Shown here: piece after piece, positions 1 to 5,807 of the stretch
Numbering within the stretch: position 1 is the first letter of the stretch
Layout of the letters: every line of letters starts with the position of its first letter
Assembly (NCBI GenBank): GCA_903872785.1
Contig: CAIQLZ010000078.1
Span: 1 to 7,848, forward strand
Origin: Candidatus Levyibacteriota bacterium
GTDB lineage: Bacteria; Patescibacteriota; Microgenomatia; Levybacterales; UBA12049
Length of the DNA stretch: 7,848 nt
Direction of reading: 5' to 3'
Position numbers and translations under genes: made by a program
Notes under the pieces: model-generated
Database searches by the model: none
What the model was told of the DNA's origin: nothing
Seen by the model: the letters and a program-made list of their open reading frames with translations, nothing else

Positions 1-1105
1 CCCTGATTGTTATGCCAGCTTCTTCGTTATCAATAATTTGTCCTGTTGAGTCATCGCTGTCGTGACTGACTTTCATGTTTCCATTTTGATCAACAGCATT
101 GACATCTCCAACTATAATTGTGTGGGGACCCACTTCGCATTCATCCCAAGCTCCTAATTGTCTTGAAGTAAAATAACCTTCTTGTTCGTTGACATATCGA
201 TGTTCCGGCGTAGTGGGATGAGTCGGATAAAATGATTTTTCTTCGGGAGCTGAAGAATAATTTCTTTGCTCTGGAGTTGATCTTTGCCAGGCTTCAGCGC
301 ATTGATCAAAAGGCTGAATGTCATAATTAGTGCCATTTATTATTGCAAGATACGGCCTATATCCCTCGAGGCGCTTTGCATTTCCGCCGGCAACAAGCGC
401 AGATCTGGCATCTTCTTCACTTCTGTAGTTTGTATTTCCGCTTGCTTTGTAAGGCGCAACTATGTCTCCTTCGCCAATTACTAAGGTTGTTAAGGATGTA
501 TTTTGCTCACTATCATATAATCTTATTCCGTTAACAATTATATCTCCCTGAATAACAGTAAAGCCTGATACGTTTGCACCCTCTACTTCATTTATAGAAA
601 TGGGCGTTGGACCGGACGGACTTTTTTCAGTAATTGAATACTCTGGTTGTACTGGTCCCTGTGCGGAACTTGAAGTTGTTGGTCTGTTAACTGCATATGG
701 TTTATTTTTGTTTGCTTCACAATTTGCTGTTCCCAAGATAGCTCCTCCGATCATAATGCCAGCCCCTAAAATACCGCCAGTGATTAACAAGCCGTTATTT
801 TTCTTATCTTTTTCAGCTTTAACAGGTTTAGCGGGTTCAATAGGCTGTTCATTGGTTTTTGCTGATCCAGCTATGGTAACTCTTGTTTTGCTTCCATCTG
901 CTTGTTCCAATAGATATTTTTCTGTTTCAATATCTAAAGCTTTGAAGTAATTTTCTTCTTGAGTTCCACTTTTGGGAGTTTCTGAAATACCTTTCGCAGT
1001 TATCCTAACTCTTTCTTCCCAATCCGGAACACTCTTGAAAGCGTTTACCGCAGCTTCTTTTATAGGATTAGGTTTGTTATTTGGTTGTGCTTCTTTTCCT
1101 GCCAT
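1..1105 (-). CDS. Unrecognised single-pass membrane protein, C-terminus cut off by window edge
   Basis: An uninterrupted reading frame starts at the ATG (MAGKEAQPNN...) and runs 368 codons to the left edge with no stop, so the C-terminus lies outside the window. I do not recognise the family. Residues 1-104 are charged and hydrophilic, with a basic stretch (KAEKDKKNNG) just before a Gly/Ile-rich transmembrane segment at about 105-127. A polar Pro/Thr/Ser linker (about 130-170) follows, then a region rich in Asn, Gly, Tyr and acidic residues with Cys at 129, 269 and 323. The basic flank and the lack of a signal peptide suggest N-in/C-out topology, with a small cytoplasmic domain and a large outer domain. 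No Shine-Dalgarno is visible; the sequence before the ATG is A/T-rich. A near-perfect promoter lies about 50 bp upstream, which supports this start. It could be a cell-surface or envelope-assembly protein. Existence of the gene is near certain; function is unknown. Confidence 0.85.
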   Translation of the reverse strand, partial: MAGKEAQPNNKPNPIKEAAVNAFKSVPDWEERVRITAKGISETPKSGTQEENYFKALDIETEKYLLEQADGSKTRVTIAGSAKTNEQPIEPAKPVKAEKDKKNNGLLITGGILGAGIMIGGAILGTANCEANKNKPYAVNRPTTSSSAQGPVQPEYSITEKSPSGPTPISINEVEGANVSGFTVIQGDIIVNGIRLYDSEQNTSLTTLVIGEGDIVAPYKASGNTNYRSEEDARSALVAGGNAKRLEGYRPYLAIINGTNYDIQPFDQCAEAWQRSTPEQRNYSSAPEEKSFYPTHPTTPEHRYVNEQEGYFTSRQLGAWDECEVGPHTIIVGDVNAVDQNGNMKVSHDSDDSTGQIIDNEEAGITIR

Positions 1106-1126
1106 ATTTTATTTTGTTAAAAATTA

Positions 1127-1143
1127 AAGTTACAAAGTAACTT
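1127..1143 (-). other. Small hairpin at the 5' end of the leader of the orphan membrane-protein gene
   Basis: A perfect 7-bp inverted repeat (AAGTTAC / GTAACTT) encloses a 3-nt loop. It falls within a few bases of the predicted transcript start, between promoter and start codon. A T-rich stretch follows, so it vaguely resembles a terminator, but the stem is AT-rich and weak. A 5'-stabilising stem is equally possible. Structure is seen; function is inferred. Confidence 0.35.
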
Positions 1144-1153
1144 ATAGTTGCGC

Positions 1154-1182
1154 ATTATATCACACTTGTCAAGCTATGTCAA
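1154..1182 (-). promoter_or_regulatory. Consensus sigma-70-type promoter of the orphan membrane-protein gene
   Basis: On the minus strand a perfect TTGACA is separated by 17 bp from a perfect TATAAT, which is preceded by TGA (extended -10). Transcription would begin near 1147, about 40 nt before the ATG. The -35 box lies only a few bp beyond the stop codon of the upstream DUF11 gene. A second TTGACA inside the spacer comes from a tandem 9-bp repeat (TGTCAAGCT on the plus strand at 1167-1175 and 1177-1185). Confidence 0.85.
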
Positions 1183-1189
1183 GCTTTAA

Positions 1190-1903
1190 TTAACGTACAA
1201 CTTCCTTTTTGTTTGCATATTTTCTCAACATCAATCCTGTGATCCCGGTTGGGATGAGTCCGAAAAGAACTAAAGCTTCAGGTCCGGTACTTGGAGTAGA
1301 AGTAGTTGGCACAGAAGAAAGGACAGGAAATCCTCCTTTTGTAGTAACTACTGAGGCAACTGCAGTTTTTTCAATACAAAATTGAGAGTTGTCCTGACTG
1401 ACATTGTTATTATTGATCATTGCGATTGCCTGATTTACAACGCAAACTACAGATCCTACAGTACCCGGTATATTTTCCGCGTTAAAAACTCTACCGACAA
1501 TACTGTACTTGCGTGTTTCATTTGGCGCAAGATCAGTGAGGCTAAAAGAAAGAGTATTGGTATTAATATCAAATGTTCCAGCTCCCGCGCCAAAAATTAC
1601 ATATTGAGGAAAGATGTCTTTAACGTCTATTCTTGAAATATTATTATTTCCGGTATTTGTTATAGCTATCTGAAATGTTGCTATAAATCCCGGTTGATAC
1701 TTGGGATCGTTAATGCTTAAGTTGTTAACGAATTGATTTGTTTGAGGATTAAGTACAGTTTTATCTATGACTATATTATTGGAAGTAGTGCAGCTTTGTC
1801 CGCCTCCGTAAATTGGTTGACATGATGTATCCGCATAAGACTTAAGCGGAAAAGCAAAAGCGATAACCGATAAAATTAGTAATGACTTTAAAAATAATTT
1901 CAT
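1190..1903 (-). CDS. Secreted DUF11-domain surface protein with C-terminal TGPE-type wall-sorting tail
   Basis: This is a 237-residue exported protein. Residues 1-24 form a classic signal peptide (basic start, Leu/Ile/Val/Phe core, likely cleavage after SYA). Residues about 44-140 match the DUF11 conserved-repeat beta-sandwich: an IDKTVLNP opening, an ITNTGNN core and LAPNETRKYSIVGRV at the end. Four Cys (28, 38, 154, 176) could form two disulfides. A Ser/Thr/Pro-rich stalk ends in TPSTGPEAL, then a hydrophobic helix (about 209-226) and a basic RKYANKK tail. This is the layout of an LPxTG-like sorting signal and is common in surface proteins of Patescibacteria. It is probably a sortase substrate displayed on the cell surface. 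An in-frame GTG 11 codons upstream overlaps the -10 box of the promoter, so the ATG is the likely start. An AGGA lies very close to it. The next gene has its own promoter immediately downstream. Confidence 0.9.
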   Translation of the reverse strand: MKLFLKSLLILSVIAFAFPLKSYADTSCQPIYGGGQSCTTSNNIVIDKTVLNPQTNQFVNNLSINDPKYQPGFIATFQIAITNTGNNNISRIDVKDIFPQYVIFGAGAGTFDINTNTLSFSLTDLAPNETRKYSIVGRVFNAENIPGTVGSVVCVVNQAIAMINNNNVSQDNSQFCIEKTAVASVVTTKGGFPVLSSVPTTSTPSTGPEALVLFGLIPTGITGLMLRKYANKKEVVR

Positions 1904-1926
1904 ATCCTGTTTGATTGTGAGTTGGC

Positions 1927-1956
1927 AGTATATCACATATTATAGGATGTTGTCAA
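1927..1956 (-). promoter_or_regulatory. Promoter of the DUF11 surface-protein gene
   Basis: TTGACA, an 18-bp spacer and TATACT preceded by TGTGA (extended -10). Transcription would start near 1920, giving a leader of about 17 nt. The -10 region (TGTGATATACTGCCAACT) closely resembles that of the neighbouring membrane-protein gene (TGTGATATAATGCGCAACT), which suggests a shared ancestry or similar expression. The interval from 1957 to 2035, between this promoter and that of rho, shows nothing further that I can name. Confidence 0.75.
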
Positions 1957-2035
1957 CAGGTATTTTAACCTCTGATTTTAGATGATTTTTCTTTTCGAGG
2001 AAGTTTTCGTCGTAAACTATTTTGTAATTTACTCC

Positions 2036-2064
2036 TTGACAATTAAAATAATATATGATGTAAT
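2036..2064 (+). promoter_or_regulatory. Promoter of rho
   Basis: TTGACA, a 17-bp spacer and TGTAAT preceded by TGA (extended -10). Transcription would start near 2071 and leave a leader of about 76 nt before the rho ATG. It is divergent from the DUF11 gene promoter, with about 80 bp between the two -35 boxes. Confidence 0.7.
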
Positions 2065-2068
2065 ACGA

Positions 2069-2122
2069 GTGGATTTAGTCGCCTTCGGAGAAAAGTTCCA
2101 CAACATGTTGTTGATTGAATAA
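2069..2122 (+). other. Possible rho leader element: mini-ORF and 12-bp palindrome
   Basis: The leader contains a perfect 12-bp palindrome (ACAACATGTTGT, 2100-2111). It also holds an open frame of 17 codons from a GTG near the predicted transcript start, or 5 codons from an internal ATG at 2105 (MLLIE), ending in TAA. E. coli rho has an autoregulated leader with a small leader gene, so a regulatory leader is plausible. There is no Shine-Dalgarno and no homology evidence. This is a weak inference. Confidence 0.2.
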
Positions 2123-2146
2123 ATTCTTACTTTAAAAATAATCTAT

Positions 2147-3508
2147 ATGCCGTACAAAAAAAATGCGTTACAGAAAGATGTTTCTGGCGATACCGCAATA
2201 ACAAAAATTTCGACAAAAGCCGGTTTAAAATCGGCAAAAGAACAATCAATAGATGAAATAATCGGTTCTCCCGTCTCCGTTAAAGCTATGGAAAACAAGC
2301 CTTCTGTTTCAGCTTCCATTGTAAATTCTGTTCCTGTGGCGCCTGCGCCTTCGCCATTTCAACCTCAATCTGCAAATAATTTTGCCTATCGGCCAGAACC
2401 TGCAGTTACTGTAGATGTTTCGGGAATTTTAGATATTCAGCCCGAAGGGCATGGGTTTTTGAGGCCAAAATTCATACCATCATCACGTGATGTTTACATT
2501 TCTCAATCCCAGATAAGGAGATTTATGCTTCGTCCTGGAGATCTAATTAAAGGTGTTGGGCGTCCTCCAAAAGACACAGAACGCTATTTTGGATTGTTAA
2601 AAGTAGAAATGGTTAATGATATTCCGGCAGATGATTCTTTAAAACGGCCCTATTTTGATGACTTAACTCCTATTTATCCCAAAAAACAAATTATTCTCTC
2701 AACTGCAAAGCTTCCTTTATCAACTCGCATGATTGACCTAGTTTCGCCGATTGGATTTGGGCAAAGAGGAATGATTGTTTCTCCGCCCAAAGCTGGGAAG
2801 ACTACAATTCTCAAGGAAATTGCAGCCGGAATCGCTCAAAATTATCCCAAAGCTCATTTAATGGCAGCTTTAATAGGGGAGCGGCCTGAGGAAGTAACTG
2901 ACATTTCCCAATCAGTAAAAGGAGATGTGGTTGCTTCACATTTTGACGAACCGCCGGATAATCAAACCAGAGTTGCGGAAATAACCCTGGAACGCGCGAA
3001 AAGATTGGTGGAGATGGGAGTGGATGTAATTATTCTTCTTGACTCAATTACCCGTTTGGCTCGCGCATATAATCTATCTGTTGCACCGTCCGGCCGCACT
3101 TTGTCTGGAGGTTTTGATCCTGCTGCTCTCTGGCCGGCAAAAAGATTTTTCGGAGCAGCTAGAAATTGCCAAGAAGGTGGATCCCTAACGATTATTGGAA
3201 CTGCACTGGTTGATACAGGGAGCAGAATGGATGATCTGATTTATGAAGAATTTAAGGGTACTGGCAACCTGGAATTGCATTTAGATAGAAAATTAGCTGA
3301 TCGAAGAATTTTTCCTGCGATTGACATTGCTCATTCCGGAACAAGACAGGAAGAGTTATTATTATCGGAAAAAGATCTTAAGAAAGTTTCTACAATGCGT
3401 CGAATGATTGATATGCTTGGACCGGAAGAGCGGACAAGCATATTCGTAGAAAGACTGGCTAAAACAGATGCCAATGAAGATTTTCTTGAGGCTCTCGGAA
3501 AAGGATAA
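2147..3508 (+). CDS. rho: Transcription termination factor Rho
   Basis: This is a 453-residue hexameric RNA-dependent ATPase/helicase that ends transcription by pulling RNA from RNA polymerase. The primary RNA-binding cold-shock-like domain spans about 88-157 (VSGILDIQ, GHGFLRPKF, SQSQIRRF, RPPKDTERYFGLLKV). The RecA-like motor follows: Walker A SPPKAGKTT at 212-220 (Lys218, Thr219), catalytic-Glu region GERPEEV at 244-250, Walker B VIILLDS at 294-300 (Asp299), the Q-loop region at about 314-328, the R-loop region near DTGSRMDD (356-363) and the arginine finger in SGTRQEEL (Arg400). The motor is full length and looks intact. The N-terminus is unusual: the first ~85 residues are Ser/Ala/Pro/Lys-rich and probably disordered, and I see no recognisable helical Rho_N domain. 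Residue 244 is Gly where E. coli has Asp210, next to the catalytic Glu. There is no Shine-Dalgarno before the ATG. No hairpin-type terminator is seen after the stop. Confidence 0.98.
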   Translation: MPYKKNALQKDVSGDTAITKISTKAGLKSAKEQSIDEIIGSPVSVKAMENKPSVSASIVNSVPVAPAPSPFQPQSANNFAYRPEPAVTVDVSGILDIQPEGHGFLRPKFIPSSRDVYISQSQIRRFMLRPGDLIKGVGRPPKDTERYFGLLKVEMVNDIPADDSLKRPYFDDLTPIYPKKQIILSTAKLPLSTRMIDLVSPIGFGQRGMIVSPPKAGKTTILKEIAAGIAQNYPKAHLMAALIGERPEEVTDISQSVKGDVVASHFDEPPDNQTRVAEITLERAKRLVEMGVDVIILLDSITRLARAYNLSVAPSGRTLSGGFDPAALWPAKRFFGAARNCQEGGSLTIIGTALVDTGSRMDDLIYEEFKGTGNLELHLDRKLADRRIFPAIDIAHSGTRQEELLLSEKDLKKVSTMRRMIDMLGPEERTSIFVERLAKTDANEDFLEALGKG

Positions 3509-3556
3509 ATTCTTCTTAATGTTATCCTGAGCTTATTCCAGCCCACATAGCGATAT

Positions 3557-3585
3557 TTGACTCTAGTACTCAATTTTGATACCAT
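3557..3585 (+). promoter_or_regulatory. Putative promoter of the LysM/M23 gene
   Basis: TTGACT, a 17-bp spacer and TACCAT (4 of 6) preceded by TTTGA, the same extended -10 arrangement seen at other promoters here. Transcription would begin near 3592. If translation starts at 3748, the leader is about 155 nt. The sequence from 3509 to 3747 otherwise holds a pyrimidine-rich stretch and no clear terminator for rho. Confidence 0.4.
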
Positions 3586-3747
3586 TTCTTCTCAGTCATG
3601 ATTAAATTTTCCTTCAGTTTTTTTGTCACAGGTTTCTCGGAATTCTCTAAATTTTGTCAGTTTTTCTTCTCCTATTTAAAGAAAAAAATTATTGTAATGT
3701 CGGTTATTTTCGAGACATATAAAAATAATCTTGTAAAATTGTTTATA

Positions 3748-4704
3748 ATGAAAAGAGGTCGTTACAATAGGCCTTTTATGCATATAGTGGCAATGGGAGT
3801 TTTAGGAGTAGGAGTGATTATTTCGCCATTTTTAGCAGATACCTATCCTATTTTTGAAGGACAACAAAATAACCTTCAGATTAGTTCTCCAAATTCCAAA
3901 GAATCAATAGTCGTAAGTAATGATGTTTTTCAAACAGTTCAGTCTATCAGGCCTCGGGATAAAATTATTGATTATACTGTCGAAAGGGGAGACACTTTAT
4001 CGACAATTGCTGAAAAATTTGGTATATCAACAGAAACTATACGTTGGGCAAATGACTTATCAGGAGATGACATAGTAGTTGGAGATAGCCTAAAAATTTT
4101 GCCTGTTACGGGAATTGCTTACAAAGTTGCCAAGGGGGATTCTGTTTATTCAATTGCCAAGAAATTAGATACCGATCCGCAAAAAATAGTTGATTTTCCT
4201 TTTAATGATTTTGCAAATGCGGAAACATTTTCACTGGTTGAAGGCCAGATATTAATCGTACCGGATGGAGTCAAGCCTCAAGAGCAGCCAACCTTTAAAC
4301 GACAAATATATATCGTGCAAGGACCAGTTTCTATATCCGGTTTGGGTTTTACCTGGCCGGTTCACGGAATCATTACCCAATTTGCCTCCTGGTATCACAT
4401 GGCATTGGATATTGCAACAGCTTACGGTACACCAATTGTTGCAGCCCAAAATGGAGTAGTAGAGAGTGTTAGTGTGGGTACATGGGATTATGGTTATGGA
4501 ACAAATGTTTATATTAAAAATGGAGATGTCGAAACCCATTATGCCCACATGTCCGGAGTAAATGTTTCAGCTGGGCAGACAGTTACTGCAGGATCAACAG
4601 TTTTGGGGTGGATCGGTATGACTGGACGAACTACGGGTCCTCACGTTCATTTTGAACTTCGCAAGGGAGGAGCTCTGGTTAATCCGCTTTCGTATCTGCA
4701 GTAA
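3748..4704 (+). CDS. Membrane-anchored LysM-LysM-M23 peptidoglycan endopeptidase
   Basis: This is a cell-wall hydrolase of 318 residues from the chosen ATG. A basic start (MKRGRYNR) and a hydrophobic helix at about 12-30 form a signal peptide or N-terminal anchor. Two LysM peptidoglycan-binding modules follow: YTVERGDTLSTIAEKF from residue 76 and YKVAKGDSVYSIAKKL from 125. The C-terminus is a complete LytM-type M23 metallopeptidase: zinc ligands His217 and Asp221 (HMALD), catalytic-type His267 (HYAH), and His299/His301 (PHVHFEL). The order and spacing match the family, so it should be active and cleave peptide cross-links during growth or division. The usual HxGxD Gly is Ala here. The same frame stays open upstream to ATGs at 3697 and 3598, adding up to 50 Phe-rich residues. 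I prefer 3748 because a short basic stretch then leads directly into the membrane segment. No start has a good Shine-Dalgarno, so the start is uncertain; the function is not. Confidence 0.93.
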   Translation: MKRGRYNRPFMHIVAMGVLGVGVIISPFLADTYPIFEGQQNNLQISSPNSKESIVVSNDVFQTVQSIRPRDKIIDYTVERGDTLSTIAEKFGISTETIRWANDLSGDDIVVGDSLKILPVTGIAYKVAKGDSVYSIAKKLDTDPQKIVDFPFNDFANAETFSLVEGQILIVPDGVKPQEQPTFKRQIYIVQGPVSISGLGFTWPVHGIITQFASWYHMALDIATAYGTPIVAAQNGVVESVSVGTWDYGYGTNVYIKNGDVETHYAHMSGVNVSAGQTVTAGSTVLGWIGMTGRTTGPHVHFELRKGGALVNPLSYLQ

Positions 4705-4885
4705 AAAATTTTGAATAAGGGTCGTAGACATATAAATAGTATCTTTTGCGGAGTTTGATACCTAGAGCTTTTTGTTTCGGTTTTGAATGGGAAAATGGAG
4801 ACTTTGCCTAAAGATGAGGTTAAACCGGCTGCCGACATCCTTATAATTCTAGGACAAATAATGCCTATGTTTTGTAGTTATTTTG
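4705..4885. other. Convergent intergenic region
   Basis: This gap lies between the M23 gene (plus) and tRNA-Ala(GGC) (minus). I see no strong terminator. Only weak inverted repeats are present, such as GTATC/GATAC near 4739-4761 and an imperfect ACAAATAA/TTATTTTGT pair just 3' of the tRNA. A plus-strand frame from 4795 reads into the antisense of the tRNA and is unlikely to be a gene. Confidence 0.4.
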
Positions 4886-4958
4886 TGGACCCGAGGAGAA
4901 TTGAACTCCTAATCTCTTTCATGCCATGAAAGCGCGATAGCCATTACGCTACGGGCCC
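4886..4958 (-). tRNA. tRNA-Ala, anticodon GGC
   Basis: This is a 73-nt cloverleaf on the minus strand. The acceptor stem is GGGCCCG/CGGGTCC, including the G3:U70 wobble that identifies alanine tRNAs, with A73 as discriminator. The D-arm has a GCG/CGC stem and GG in the loop. The anticodon stem CTTTC/GAAAG carries loop ATGGCAT, so the anticodon is GGC (plus-strand 4923-4925), reading GCC/GCU. The T-arm is AGGAG/CTCCT with loop TTCAATT. CCA is not encoded (the DNA continues ACA), so it must be added enzymatically. The first 15 nt of the gene are also the last codons and stop of the upstream protein gene. No tRNA-specific promoter is seen; it may depend on the tRNA-Ala(CGC) promoter or the element upstream of the protein gene. 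Confidence 0.96.
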
Positions 4959-5642
4959 TATTTTAACAAATTGATTATATAGCAACTGAGCTAATGTTTC
5001 CAGATCAATTTGCGCCTTTGTGTTAAGGTAGTCAACGCGCAAAACGCCCATATAATTTTTATTTTTTGTTGGCTTTCCTTTTGTTCTAGGATCAATCCTC
5101 GTCTTGTAGAACAATCTTTTAGGAACTTTTGTTACATTTTGCCAATACGTTTCTAGCATTTTTGTGTCTTGGTCAGCTCGGCATTGAACTGTACACCTAA
5201 CTTTTTTCAGATCAAAAGCAAAACATTTGTTAAGTAATTCTATAAAAAGAGTTATTATTCTTGAATCAGAGCTTCCTAGATTGAATGTCCCTCTTGTCCT
5301 TGAAGCTTCTCCTAGACAAAGCATGGCAAGGGCAATCTTTGCAATTTTTTGATTTTGAATAAGCGCTGCTATAGGAAGATTAGTATTTTGTATTTCTTCT
5401 AATAGATCTTCACGCTTAATCTTGTTTATTTCATGAGCAATAAGACGAGCCTTGTTCAGATTATTTAAATTCAGTTTAGATATTCTATCGGTATAGTTTT
5501 TAGGAAGAGTAGCTTTTTTGCACCAGTCAGAAAGAGTGCTTTTGGGAATACTTTGTTTTAGAAGAAGTCTAATTTCTCCATATGTTTTACCTTGGTTTCT
5601 TAGCCCTAAAACTTTTTGTATCAGGTTTGCGGAATAAGCCAT
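4944..5642 (-). CDS. HTH plus LAGLIDADG-like putative homing-endonuclease protein between two tRNA-Ala genes
   Basis: This is a 232-residue basic protein. Residues about 5-47 form a resolvase-like helix-turn-helix (IQKVLGLRNQGKTYGEI ... SKSTLSDW-type pattern, here PKSTLSDWCKK). Residues about 100-220 resemble the single-motif LAGLIDADG-like fold: LAMLCLGEAS at 105-114 places Glu112 where the catalytic acid sits, followed by NLGSSDSRIITLFIELL and a Lys/Arg-rich beta region. It probably binds DNA and may nick or cut it; activity is inferred. An in-frame TTG 12 codons upstream exists, but it lies inside an inverted repeat. The ATG is preferred and sits about 7 bp after a TACAAT box, so the message may be leaderless. 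The last codons (GGG CCC GTA GCG TAA) are nucleotides 1-15 of tRNA-Ala(GGC), with the stop at tRNA positions 13-15. It follows tRNA-Ala(CGC) by about 50 bp. Such genes behave as small selfish elements near tRNA genes; a tRNA-linked regulatory role is the alternative. Confidence 0.85.
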   Translation of the reverse strand: MAYSANLIQKVLGLRNQGKTYGEIRLLLKQSIPKSTLSDWCKKATLPKNYTDRISKLNLNNLNKARLIAHEINKIKREDLLEEIQNTNLPIAALIQNQKIAKIALAMLCLGEASRTRGTFNLGSSDSRIITLFIELLNKCFAFDLKKVRCTVQCRADQDTKMLETYWQNVTKVPKRLFYKTRIDPRTKGKPTKNKNYMGVLRVDYLNTKAQIDLETLAQLLYNQFVKIGPVA

Positions 5643-5648
5643 TAAAAT

Positions 5649-5680
5649 TATTGTACCCCTGAATTTCTCAATGTACAATA
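5649..5680 (-). promoter_or_regulatory. Symmetric promoter/operator-like inverted repeat before the HTH gene
   Basis: A perfect 8-bp inverted repeat (TATTGTAC / GTACAATA) has a 16-bp spacer. Read on the minus strand it forms TTGTAC, a 17-bp gap and TACAAT ending 7 bp before the ATG, so it could be a weak promoter for a leaderless message. The plus strand reads the same hexamers by symmetry. A palindrome over both boxes would suit autoregulation by the HTH domain. It could instead be an RNA hairpin between tRNA and ORF, or the protein's DNA target. The repeat is seen; the roles are inferred. Confidence 0.4.
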
Positions 5681-5691
5681 GTCAATATTTG

Positions 5692-5764
5692 TGGACCTGA
5701 GCGGAGTCGAACCGCTGATCTCTGCAATGCGAATGCAGCGCATTACCAACTGTGCTACAGGCCC
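5692..5764 (-). tRNA. tRNA-Ala, anticodon CGC
   Basis: This is a 73-nt cloverleaf on the minus strand. The acceptor stem is GGGCCTG/CAGGTCC with the alanine-specific G3:U70 wobble and A73. The anticodon stem CTGCA/TGCAG carries loop TTCGCAT, so the anticodon is CGC (plus-strand 5729-5731), reading GCG. The T-arm is AGCGG/CCGCT with loop TTCGACT. The D-arm has GG in the loop and a three-pair stem. CCA is not encoded. It is the first gene of the leftward tRNA-protein-tRNA unit and has a promoter whose predicted start is about 8 nt upstream of the mature 5' end. Confidence 0.96.
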
Positions 5765-5778
5765 AAGGTTATTTAATT

Positions 5779-5807
5779 ATTCTATCACAGCGATTCCAAT
5801 TTGCCTA
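5779..5807 (-). promoter_or_regulatory. Promoter of the tRNA-Ala(CGC) unit
   Basis: TAGGCA (4 of 6), a 17-bp spacer and TAGAAT preceded by TGTGA (extended -10). The predicted start is near 5772, just before the tRNA at 5764. Its -35 box directly abuts the -35 of the rightward promoter. Confidence 0.6.

Noticed and set aside
4647..4838. Minus-strand 63-codon frame downstream of the tRNA
   Set aside because: It overlaps the conserved C-terminus of the M23 peptidase on the other strand and has no family features.
4795..4929. Plus-strand small ORF (METLPKDEVK...) in the convergent gap
   Set aside because: It reads through the antisense of tRNA-Ala(GGC), has no ribosome-binding site and no recognisable sequence; most likely chance.
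5643..5678. Upstream TTG start for the HTH protein
   Set aside because: The TTG lies in the palindrome and the added residues do not resemble the HTH family start; the ATG at 5642 is better placed.
4886..5764. Split tRNA or tRNA intron interpretation of the ORF between the tRNAs
   Set aside because: Both tRNAs fold into complete cloverleaves with matching acceptor and anticodon arms, so neither is interrupted.
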